Assembly: GCA_017461385.1 (NCBI GenBank)
Contig: JAFTXZ010000011.1
Span: 80,183 to 144,182 of the forward strand
Direction of reading: 5' to 3'
DNA length: 64,000 bases
DNA from: Clostridia bacterium
GTDB lineage: Bacteria > Bacillota > Clostridia > Oscillospirales > CAG-272
A model generated the notes under the pieces. It ran no database searches. It was not told where the DNA came from and was given only the letters and a program-made list of their open reading frames with translations. Below are positions 33,182 through 40,498 of this stretch, one piece after another. The position numbers and the translations under genes are program-made. The stretch's first letter is position 1. Each line of letters starts with the position of its first letter.

Positions 33182-34920
33182 TGGCAGAAAAGAGAATAAT
33201 GCTTGGTAACGACGCAATTGCTCGTGGCGCTTATGAGGCGGGAGTTAAGGTTTCAAGCTCATACCCAGGTACACCAAGCACAGAAATCAGTGAGTTTTTA
33301 GCAAAATACGATGAGGTATATACCGAATGGGCACCAAACGAAAAGGTTGCCCTTGAGGCAGCAGCAGGCGCTAGCCTGGCAGGCGTGCGCTCAATGGCTT
33401 GTATGAAGCACGTAGGCTTAAACGTAGCCTCCGACCCACTTTATACCCTTGCGTACACAGGCGTAAACGGTGGACTTGTAATAGTTGTAGCCGACGACCC
33501 AGGTATTGCAAGCTCACAAAATGAGCAGGACACAAGAATGATTGCAAGAAGCGCTCACCTACCTGTAGTTGAGCCATCTGATAGTAACGAGGCAAAGGAA
33601 TTTTTTAAGTATGCCTTTGACCTTAGCGAAAAATACGACACCCCTGTTATCTTTAGAACAACCACAAAGCTTTCTCACTCTCAAAGCGTGGTTGAGCTTG
33701 GCGAAAGAGTAGTGCCGGAGGATAAGGCTTACGAAAGACAGGTGCCAAAGTACGTTATGATGCCTGCTTCTGCAATCGGCAGACATAAGGTGGTTGAGGC
33801 AAGAGAGGACAAAATGACTCTTGACGCACCAAGCTTCCCAATAAATAAGGTAGAATACAACGACAAAAAGATAGGCTTTATCACCTCAGGTATTCCTTAT
33901 CAGTACGTTAAGGAAGCGTGCCCACAGGCAAGCGTATTAAAGCTGGGAGTTGTAAACCCACTTCCAAAAGCGTTAATTGAGGAATTTGTAAAAGAGGTTG
34001 AAACCGTTTACGTATTTGAGGAGCTTGAGCCGGTTATTGAGGAGCAGGTTAGAGCTTGGGGACTTAACGTAAAGGGCAAGGAGCTATTTACAAAGCAGGG
34101 CGAATATAGTGCAAATATGCTTAAAAAGGTTATCTATGGCATAGATGAGTGCCAGTTTGATAAGGCAGAGGCGCCAGCCCGTCCACCAATTCTGTGTCCG
34201 GGCTGTCCACATAGAAGCGTATTTTCAGTTCTTAACAAGCTGAAAATCCACGCAGCAGGCGACATCGGATGCTATACACTAGGTGCAGTTGCTCCGCTTA
34301 ACGTAATTGACACAACAATTTGTATGGGCTCCTCTATTTCTCTGCTTCACGGCATGGAAAAGGCAAAGGGCAAGGAATACATAAAGAATTGGGTTGCAAC
34401 AATCGGCGACTCCACGTTCCTGCATACAGGCGTAAACTCACTTATCAATATGGTTTACAACAAATCTACAGGTACCGTTATGATTCTTGACAACCGTACA
34501 ACAGGTATGACAGGACATCAGGAGCATGCAGCAACAGGTAAGACTCTAAAGGGCGAGGACACCTACGCAATTGATTTAGCAGACCTTTGCCGTAGCATAG
34601 GAGTTCCTAACGTAGTTGAAATCAACGCCTTTGACGTACCGGGACTTGAGAAGCTGATTAAGGAAAGCGTTTCCTCTGATACTCTTACCGTAATTATTGC
34701 AAAGGCGCCTTGCGCACTCTTGAAGGGACAAAAATTCCCAAATAAGTGTGTGGTAGATGCCGAAAAGTGCAAAAAGTGCGGAATGTGTATGAAAATTGGC
34801 TGTCCTGCAATGACAAAGACAGAAAATGGCACAGTAAAAATTGATGAAACAATGTGTAATGGCTGTGGACTTTGCAAGAATTATTGTAAGTTTGGCGCTA
34901 TTTCCACGGTTGAAAGATAG
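33181..34920 (+). CDS. iorA: Indolepyruvate ferredoxin oxidoreductase alpha subunit
   Basis: A 579-residue TPP enzyme that interconverts aryl pyruvates (from Phe, Tyr, Trp) and aryl-acetyl-CoA plus CO2 with ferredoxin. N-terminal pyrimidine domain: LGNDAIARGAYEAGVKVSSS then YPGTPSTEI. TPP domain: PGCPHRSVF, GDIGCYTLG, GDSTFLHTGVN and LDNRTTGMTGHQEH. The C-terminal ferredoxin-type part has two 4Fe-4S motifs, CKKCGMCMKIGCP and CNGCGLCKNYCKFGAI (about 530-575). Length and order match IorA. It lies between paaK and iorB in one operon. With reduced ferredoxin it can run toward carboxylation, which would give a biosynthetic route. Confidence 0.96.
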   Translation: MAEKRIMLGNDAIARGAYEAGVKVSSSYPGTPSTEISEFLAKYDEVYTEWAPNEKVALEAAAGASLAGVRSMACMKHVGLNVASDPLYTLAYTGVNGGLVIVVADDPGIASSQNEQDTRMIARSAHLPVVEPSDSNEAKEFFKYAFDLSEKYDTPVIFRTTTKLSHSQSVVELGERVVPEDKAYERQVPKYVMMPASAIGRHKVVEAREDKMTLDAPSFPINKVEYNDKKIGFITSGIPYQYVKEACPQASVLKLGVVNPLPKALIEEFVKEVETVYVFEELEPVIEEQVRAWGLNVKGKELFTKQGEYSANMLKKVIYGIDECQFDKAEAPARPPILCPGCPHRSVFSVLNKLKIHAAGDIGCYTLGAVAPLNVIDTTICMGSSISLLHGMEKAKGKEYIKNWVATIGDSTFLHTGVNSLINMVYNKSTGTVMILDNRTTGMTGHQEHAATGKTLKGEDTYAIDLADLCRSIGVPNVVEINAFDVPGLEKLIKESVSSDTLTVIIAKAPCALLKGQKFPNKCVVDAEKCKKCGMCMKIGCPAMTKTENGTVKIDETMCNGCGLCKNYCKFGAISTVER

Positions 34921-34931
34921 GAGGGCGTAAT

Positions 34932-35492
34932 ATGAATATAATGGTAGTTGGCGTTGGCGGTCAGGGTACACTGCTAACCAGTAGAATTATAGGCAAAACT
35001 GCCCTTGCAGGTGGCTATGACGTAAAGCTTTCCGAGGTGCACGGCATGGCACAAAGAGGCGGTAGCGTTGTTACCTACGTAAGATATGGGGATAAGGTTT
35101 TTGAGCCTACCTGTGAGGAGGGAACGGTTGACGTTTTAATCTCCTTTGAAAGGCTAGAGGCGCTTCGCTATGCACACTTCCTTAAAAAGGACGGCATTAT
35201 GGTCGTAAACGACACAAGAATTGACCCAATGACCGTTGTAATAGGTGCAAAGGAATATCCACAGGGTATTTTGGAGGAGCTTTCACAAAATCACAGGATT
35301 TATACCATAGACGGTGGAAAAATCGCAAAGGAGCTTGGCAACTCAAAGGTACTAAACTCCGTAGTTTTAGGACTTAGCGCAAAGCATATTGGCTTTACTA
35401 AGGAGGAATGGATTAAGGTTTTGCAAGAAACCGTACCACCTAAAACAATTGAAATCAACACGAAGGCATTTGAAAGAGGCTACGACGCCTAG
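34932..35492 (+). CDS. iorB: Indolepyruvate ferredoxin oxidoreductase beta subunit
   Basis: The 186-residue gamma-type domain subunit of IOR. It starts MNIMVVGVGGQGTLLTSRII and contains KLSEVHGMAQRGGSVVTYVR, the family signature that contacts CoA and the TPP subunit. It partners with IorA, whose gene ends 11 nt upstream; an AGGAGG site lies in the gap. It is followed 11 nt later by the second paaK. There is no sign of truncation. Confidence 0.96.
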   Translation: MNIMVVGVGGQGTLLTSRIIGKTALAGGYDVKLSEVHGMAQRGGSVVTYVRYGDKVFEPTCEEGTVDVLISFERLEALRYAHFLKKDGIMVVNDTRIDPMTVVIGAKEYPQGILEELSQNHRIYTIDGGKIAKELGNSKVLNSVVLGLSAKHIGFTKEEWIKVLQETVPPKTIEINTKAFERGYDA

Positions 35493-35503
35493 GGAGAAAT
35501 AGT

Positions 35504-36802
35504 ATGATTTGGAATAAAGAAATGGAATGTATGTCCCCAGAGGACAAAAAAAGACTTCAAAGCGAAAGACTTGTAAAGCTAGTTAAGTACGTATACGATA
35601 ACGTAGAATTTTATCGCAAGAGAATGGACGAGTACGGTGTAAAGCCAGAGGATATTAAGTCAATCGACGATATCGTTAAGCTTCCATACACCACAAAAAA
35701 TGACCTTCGTGATACGTATCCATTTGGGCTTTTTGCAGCTCCTCATTCTGATATTGTAAGAATCCATGCGTCATCAGGTACAACAGGTAAGGCAACGGTT
35801 GTTGGCTATACTCAAAACGATATTGACGTGTGGAGCGAGTGCGTTGCTCGTTGTATGACAATGGCAAACGTAACAAAGGACGACATAATTCAGGTAGCCT
35901 ACGGCTATGGACTTTTCACAGGTGGCTTAGGCGCACATTATGGCGCAGAGAGGCTAGGCGCTATGGTTGTGCCAATGAGCACAGGTAACTCTAAGAAGCT
36001 AACCACAATGATGGTTGACTTCGGCGCTACTGCAATTGCTTGTACACCATCTTATCTACTACATCTATCTGAGGTTTTAAGAGATGAGGGCTTGATTGAC
36101 AAAATCAAGCTAAAGTCAGCTATTTGTGGCGCTGAGCCTTGGACGGAAAAGATGAGAAACGAAATCGAAAGTCGTCTACACGTTACAGCCCACGACATTT
36201 ACGGACTTAGCGAGATTATGGGTCCAGGCGTTGCCTGTGACTGTGTTCACCACGCAGGACTTCATATTTGCGACGACCATTTCTATCCAGAAATCATTGA
36301 CCCAAAGACCCTTGAGCCAGTAGCAGACGGAGAAACAGGTGAGCTAGTATTCACAACCCTTACAAAGGAGGGTATTCCACTTATCCGTTATAGAACAAAG
36401 GACCTAACAAGCATCACAAGAGAGGCTTGCGAATGTGGTAGAACAAGTGCAAGAATTTCTCGCTTCAAGGGAAGAAGCGACGATATGCTTATCATAAGAG
36501 GCGTAAACGTATTCCCAAGTCAGGTAGAGGCTGCTCTTGTTGAGGTTGAGGAGGTAACACCTCACTATATGATGATAATCGACAGAGAGAATAATCTTGA
36601 TAGCCTTGAAATTCAGGTTGAGGTAGATACAAGGTACTACACCGACGAAATTCGTGGTATCGAAAAGCTAACAAAGAAGATTTCACAGGTAATCCAAAGT
36701 GCACTTGGCATTAGCGCAAAAATCAAGCTAATGGGACCAAACACACTAAAGCGTAGCGAGGGCAAGGCAGTGCACGTAATCGATAACAGAAAGCTATATT
36801 AA
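35504..36802 (+). CDS. paaK: Phenylacetate-CoA ligase, copy 2
   Basis: A 432-residue AMP-forming aryl-acetate-CoA ligase with RIHASSGTTGKATVVGYT (about 85-102), YGYGLFTGGLGAHYGAE, DIYGLSEIMGPGV, LIRYRTKDLT, CECGRTSARISRFKGRSDDM and RGVNVFPSQVE. It matches copy 1 in every motif, but the acyl-pocket residues differ (for example TMANVTKDD versus ACAGGADSSD). ATG 35504 follows GGGAG. Two ligases flanking iorAB suggest separate activation of, for example, phenylacetate and 4-hydroxyphenylacetate or indoleacetate. Which is which cannot be told from sequence. Confidence 0.93.
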   Translation: MIWNKEMECMSPEDKKRLQSERLVKLVKYVYDNVEFYRKRMDEYGVKPEDIKSIDDIVKLPYTTKNDLRDTYPFGLFAAPHSDIVRIHASSGTTGKATVVGYTQNDIDVWSECVARCMTMANVTKDDIIQVAYGYGLFTGGLGAHYGAERLGAMVVPMSTGNSKKLTTMMVDFGATAIACTPSYLLHLSEVLRDEGLIDKIKLKSAICGAEPWTEKMRNEIESRLHVTAHDIYGLSEIMGPGVACDCVHHAGLHICDDHFYPEIIDPKTLEPVADGETGELVFTTLTKEGIPLIRYRTKDLTSITREACECGRTSARISRFKGRSDDMLIIRGVNVFPSQVEAALVEVEEVTPHYMMIIDRENNLDSLEIQVEVDTRYYTDEIRGIEKLTKKISQVIQSALGISAKIKLMGPNTLKRSEGKAVHVIDNRKLY

Positions 36803-36816
36803 GAGAGGTAAGAAAG

Positions 36817-37245
36817 ATGACAGCTAATCAAGTATCCGTTTTTATAGAAAACAGACAGGGAAGACTAGGACAGGTTCTCTCTGTGCTAAAGGAAAACGAC
36901 ATAAATATTTTGTCAATCAGCCTAGCTGATACAACTGAATACGGACTTTTAAGGCTTATCGTAAATAAGCCAACCGAGGCAAGAGACGTTTTATTGAAGG
37001 CAGGCTTTTCCTCAATGCTTACAGAGGTGTTAATCATAAAGGTGCCACACCAAACAGGCGCACTTCAAAAAATACTTGCAGTAATTGCTGAAAACAACGT
37101 TAGCATTGAATATATGTATGGCTTAAGCGTTGAATCAACTGACGCCTCAATCGTTATGAAGACAAACGAGCTTGACAAGGCTTGCAAAATTTTAGCAGGC
37201 AGTAACATCGGCACACTAACCTCAAAGGATATTGAAGCACTATAA
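36817..37245 (+). CDS. ACT-domain protein (amino acid sensor)
   Basis: A 142-residue protein consisting of two ACT domains: QVSVFIENRQGRLGQVLSVL, then KENDINILSISLAD (residues 3-70), and VLIIKVPHQTGALQKILAVI, then AENNVSIEYMYGLS (about 72-140). There is no catalytic domain. ACT pairs bind amino acids and regulate partner enzymes. Short ACT proteins of this type are common beside paaK and ior genes in anaerobes, so it probably senses Phe, Tyr or Trp for the pathway. AGAGAGG precedes ATG 36817. The following amidohydrolase gene starts 4 nt after its stop. Confidence 0.9.
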   Translation: MTANQVSVFIENRQGRLGQVLSVLKENDINILSISLADTTEYGLLRLIVNKPTEARDVLLKAGFSSMLTEVLIIKVPHQTGALQKILAVIAENNVSIEYMYGLSVESTDASIVMKTNELDKACKILAGSNIGTLTSKDIEAL

Positions 37246-37249
37246 GAAA

Positions 37250-38059
37250 ATGGTAATCGACCTTCACACACATATTTTTCCCGACAAAATAGCGGAGAAA
37301 ACCATCTCGGCTCTTTCAAAAAGTGCTTGCGTTACGCCTTATGCAAACGGCACGAAGGCTGGCTTGCTTGAAAGCATGGACAAGGCAGGGGTTAATATTT
37401 CAATAAACCTACCTGCAATGACGAAGGCGTCTCAGCTAGATAGCATAAATGCCTTTGCTAAGTGCTTAAACGAGGAAAATCATACACGTCCCCGCATAAT
37501 TTCCTTTGCAGGCTTCCACCCCGATATAGAAAACTATAAAGAGGAGCTTTGTAAAATAAAGGAAAACGGCTTCCTTGGAATAAAGCTTCATCCGGATTAT
37601 CAGGGTACGTTTTTTGACGACGAAAGATATATAAATATCTTAAAAAGTGCAAAGGAGCTTGACCTGATTACCGTTACCCACGCAGGACTTGACGGAGCCT
37701 TTGTAGGTCAGGAAATAAAGTGCACGCCCCGTCGTGTTTTAAGAGCTCTTGATAAAATAGGTGGCTACTCAAAGCTTGTCCTTGCCCACCTGGGTGGCAA
37801 TGAGCTGTTTGATGAGGTGTATAAGGAACTGGCTGGATATGACATTTATTTTGACACCTCTTATGTCTTAATAAACACACCAAAGCAAGATTTTCTAAAA
37901 ATGGTGGAAAAGCACTCAGCCGATAAAATCCTTTTTGCAACCGATAGCCCATGGCAGTGTCAAGGGCAAATGATAAACAAGCTAAAAAGCTATGAATTAC
38001 CAAAGGAAGCAGAGGACAAAATCCTTTATAAAAATGCAAAAAACTTATTAAATATTTAG
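37250..38059 (+). CDS. Amidohydrolase family protein (TIM-barrel metal hydrolase/decarboxylase)
   Basis: A 269-residue protein with MVIDLHTHIFPDKIAEKTIS (metal HxH at residues 5-7), GFLGIKLHPDYQGTFFDD, VTHAGLDGAF, LVLAHLGGNELFD and the final FATDSPWQCQGQM (Asp about 231). This is the amidohydrolase-2 pattern shared with ACMSD-type decarboxylases and hydrolases. The substrate is unknown; its place in the aromatic operon suggests an aryl amide, ester or carboxylate. I start at ATG 37250, because the upstream in-frame ATG at 37232 lies inside the ACT gene and has no ribosome binding site. Confidence 0.8.
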   Translation: MVIDLHTHIFPDKIAEKTISALSKSACVTPYANGTKAGLLESMDKAGVNISINLPAMTKASQLDSINAFAKCLNEENHTRPRIISFAGFHPDIENYKEELCKIKENGFLGIKLHPDYQGTFFDDERYINILKSAKELDLITVTHAGLDGAFVGQEIKCTPRRVLRALDKIGGYSKLVLAHLGGNELFDEVYKELAGYDIYFDTSYVLINTPKQDFLKMVEKHSADKILFATDSPWQCQGQMINKLKSYELPKEAEDKILYKNAKNLLNI

Positions 38060-38066
38060 GTGAACT

Positions 38067-39254
38067 ATGTTAAATGAAAAAATGTACGCCTTGGGCAACA
38101 AGCGCTCAATCATAAGAGAGATTTTTGAATACTGTAAGAGTCGAGCTGGGGAAATAGGACCAGACAAGGTTTTTGATTTCAGTATAGGAAATCCAAGCGT
38201 TGAGCCACCCAAGGAAATAAGCGAGGCAATTATTGACCTTGTAAATAATGAAAGCTCTGTTTTACTTCACGGCTACACCTCAGCGCAGGGAGACCTTGGA
38301 GTAAGACAAGCAATAGCTAAGGAAATAAACGAAAAATTTGGCGCAGGGGTTAATGAAAATAGCATTTATATGACCTGTGGCGCCGCTGCATCTCTTACAA
38401 TTTCCTTACGCGCCCTTCTTAACGAGGGGGACGAGTGTGTGGCTTTTGCACCCTTCTTTACAGAATATCGTGTTTTTGTAGAAAACGCAGGGGGCAAGCT
38501 TGTAGTATCCACACCTATGGAAAAGACCTTCCAGGTTGACGTGCGCGACCTTGAAAGCAAAATAAGTGAAAAAACAAGAGCCATTATTATGAATTCCCCA
38601 AACAACCCAAGCGGAGTAGTTTATAGCGAGGAAACAATAAAGGCTGTTTGCAAGGTATTGGAGAAGAAGCAAAGAGAATACGGTAATCCTATTTATCTAA
38701 TCGCTGACGAGCCATATAGAGAGCTTGTTTTTGATGATATTAAGGTGCCATACCTAATGAACTATTATGATAACACAATAGTATGCTACTCCTACTCAAA
38801 GGCACTATCCTTACCAGGTGAAAGAATTGGCTATATTGCAGTTAGCCCAAGGGCACAGGACTCACAGAAGGTATATCTTGCCGTTTGTGGCGCAGGCAGG
38901 TCTCTTGGTTACGTGTGCGCGCCAAGCCTTTTTCAGCAGGTAATAAAGCGCACAATAGGTGCTAAGGTAGATGTAAATATTTACAAGGAAAACAGAGATA
39001 TACTTTATAACGCACTTACCGAATACGGCTACGAGTGCGTACAGCCAGACGGTGCATTCTACCTATTCGTAAGGGCTCTTGAGGACGATGCCTATAAATT
39101 CTTTGAAAAGGCAAAGCAAAAGGAAATCCTAGTAGTACCCTGTGATGATTTTGGCGTTAGTGGTTACGTAAGAATTGCCTACTGCGTTGACAAGCAAAGA
39201 ATTGTAAACGCACTTCCAGCCTTCAAATCACTTGCCGAGGAATATAAGAAATAA
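38067..39254 (+). CDS. PLP aminotransferase, class I/II
   Basis: A 395-residue fold-type I aminotransferase with DFSIGNPSVEPPKEI, the LHGYTSAQGDLGVRQAI block, NSPNNPSGVVYSEET, IADEPYRELVF and the PLP lysine in SYSKALSLPGERIGYI (about residue 245). In this operon the likely job is amino transfer between aryl pyruvates and Phe, Tyr or Trp, completing an aryl acetate to amino acid route with PaaK and IorAB. The family alone does not fix the substrate. It is the last gene of the operon, followed by a strong terminator. Confidence 0.9.
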   Translation: MLNEKMYALGNKRSIIREIFEYCKSRAGEIGPDKVFDFSIGNPSVEPPKEISEAIIDLVNNESSVLLHGYTSAQGDLGVRQAIAKEINEKFGAGVNENSIYMTCGAAASLTISLRALLNEGDECVAFAPFFTEYRVFVENAGGKLVVSTPMEKTFQVDVRDLESKISEKTRAIIMNSPNNPSGVVYSEETIKAVCKVLEKKQREYGNPIYLIADEPYRELVFDDIKVPYLMNYYDNTIVCYSYSKALSLPGERIGYIAVSPRAQDSQKVYLAVCGAGRSLGYVCAPSLFQQVIKRTIGAKVDVNIYKENRDILYNALTEYGYECVQPDGAFYLFVRALEDDAYKFFEKAKQKEILVVPCDDFGVSGYVRIAYCVDKQRIVNALPAFKSLAEEYKK

Positions 39255-39257
39255 AAT

Positions 39258-39286
39258 AAAAAGCACTTCAATCGAAGTGCTTTTTT
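39258..39286. terminator. Bidirectional terminator at the end of the aromatic operon
   Basis: AAAAAGCACTTC AATC GAAGTGCTTTTTT; A-run and T-run on either side, shared with the convergent gene. Confidence 0.9.
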
Positions 39287-40092
39287 CATTGTAGATACGA
39301 CCTAATTTTATCAATGCATCTGTTCATTTTTTCAACATCACAGACACCGCCTTGGTCAAAGCATGTAGCCTCACTTGTAAGCGTGCCATTATAACCAATA
39401 GATTTTAGAAAGCTGAAAAATTTATCAAAATCCACAATTCCGTCGCCAAGTGGCAACACACGAAGATTGGACCAGTCCTTGTAGGCACAGGTGCAATCGT
39501 TTACGTGAAAATGCTCAATATTCTTGACAACGTGTCTGTATTTTGGGTCGTAGAGCAAATCAAGCTCCTTGTGAAACTCTGCCATTTTAGTGTCAAATGT
39601 AAGCTTAATATCTGGATAGCACTTAACTAATTTGCTTAGATGGCTCATAGGGCTTGAGTTTTTGCAAACCACGTTTTCACAGGTTAGCAAAAGTCCATAC
39701 TCCTTGGCAATTTCATCAAGCCTGCCAAGGTGTTTAATATTAAAATCTATGTTGCTATCGGAAATAATTCCATTCCATAGGTGTAAAACAAGCTTTTTTG
39801 CCCCCACACCCTTGGCAAGTGAGCAATTTAGCCTCATTATATTATGAGCCTCGTCAACTCGTTCATAGCTTAGAAGCTCACCAATTTGCTTTTCAAGGTG
39901 AAAAACGTAAACAGGCTTTTCAAGGCTATTTACAAGAGCCTTTATTTCATCGACCTTTTCGTGCCAGCTTTCATAAAACATAAGCTCCAGTCCATCACAA
40001 TTAAGCCTTGGCACAATATCCTTAAGCAAATAAAAGTTTCTGCCGTTAGGTCTGCCAATAAAAGCACCTGTGGAGCACAAAACTAAGCTCAT
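39286..40092 (-). CDS. Sugar phosphate isomerase/epimerase-like TIM-barrel protein
   Basis: A 268-residue protein of the xylose-isomerase-like TIM-barrel group (AP endonuclease 2 fold). It contains LVLHLWNG, LLLTCENVVCKNSSP (metal-binding Glu), IKLTFDTKMAEFH (Asp and His), EHFHVNDC and LPLGDGIVDFDKFFSFLKSI, then GYNGTLTSEA. These positions match the metal ligands of the family. The substrate is unknown. ATG 40092 has GGGGGGAT upstream; the 54-residue in-frame extension passes through the promoter and is not used. It stands alone and converges on the aromatic operon. Confidence 0.82.
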   Translation of the reverse strand: MSLVLCSTGAFIGRPNGRNFYLLKDIVPRLNCDGLELMFYESWHEKVDEIKALVNSLEKPVYVFHLEKQIGELLSYERVDEAHNIMRLNCSLAKGVGAKKLVLHLWNGIISDSNIDFNIKHLGRLDEIAKEYGLLLTCENVVCKNSSPMSHLSKLVKCYPDIKLTFDTKMAEFHKELDLLYDPKYRHVVKNIEHFHVNDCTCAYKDWSNLRVLPLGDGIVDFDKFFSFLKSIGYNGTLTSEATCFDQGGVCDVEKMNRCIDKIRSYLQ

Positions 40093-40117
40093 AAAATCCC
40101 CCCTTTTGCACAGAACT

Positions 40118-40146
40118 ATTTTATCACACAGATAGAGGGCTGTCAA
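40118..40146 (-). promoter_or_regulatory. Promoter of the isomerase-like gene
   Basis: Minus strand TTGACA (40146-40141), 17-nt spacer, TAAAAT (40123-40118). Confidence 0.78.
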
Positions 40147-40171
40147 CCAAATAAAAGCTTGAAAATTTTTG

Positions 40172-40209
40172 CCAATGTACTTTTTTTGGTACATAAGCTG
40201 TGCTATAAT
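40172..40209 (+). promoter_or_regulatory. Promoter of the 66-residue protein with degenerate TGTAC palindrome
   Basis: TATAAT at 40204 is clear, and a T-run sits at the -35 position. ATGTAC (40175) and GTACAT (40189) form an inverted repeat across the -35 region, like a worn copy of the TGTACC palindromes elsewhere, so here it could act as an operator. Confidence 0.45.
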
Positions 40210-40238
40210 AAGAGCATAGAGCTGAAAGGAGATAAAAA

Positions 40239-40439
40239 ATGGCTGAAGAAACAATTAAGGATTGGACAGGTAGAATTATTGGCTACATTGAAACGAAACC
40301 AAATGGCGACAAGGTAGTAAGGGCGTTTTCTCGCAGAATCCTTGGCTACTATTACAAAAATCGTAACGTAACAACAGACTTCTATGGCAGAGTTCTTGCA
40401 CAGGGCGACTGCTGTGGAATGCTAATCGGCAGAGAATAA
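40239..40439 (+). CDS. Small protein with a threefold GR-x-hGY repeat
   Basis: A 66-residue protein: MAEETIKDWTGRIIGYIETKPNGDK, then a second unit SRRILGYYYKNRNVTTD and a third GRVLAQGDCCGMLIGRE. The repeated (G/S)R-h-hG pattern at about 22-residue intervals suggests a small beta-rich fold such as a WGR- or YjfB-like beta unit, but I do not recognise the family. AAAGGAGAT precedes ATG 40239, so it is a genuine gene. It sits alone between divergent and downstream genes, with its own promoter. Confidence 0.75.
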   Translation: MAEETIKDWTGRIIGYIETKPNGDKVVRAFSRRILGYYYKNRNVTTDFYGRVLAQGDCCGMLIGRE

Positions 40440-40498
40440 CAAAAAGCTTTATATATTTTGGTATAATCAAGCTATAATATCGCAAAAGAGGTGTAAAA

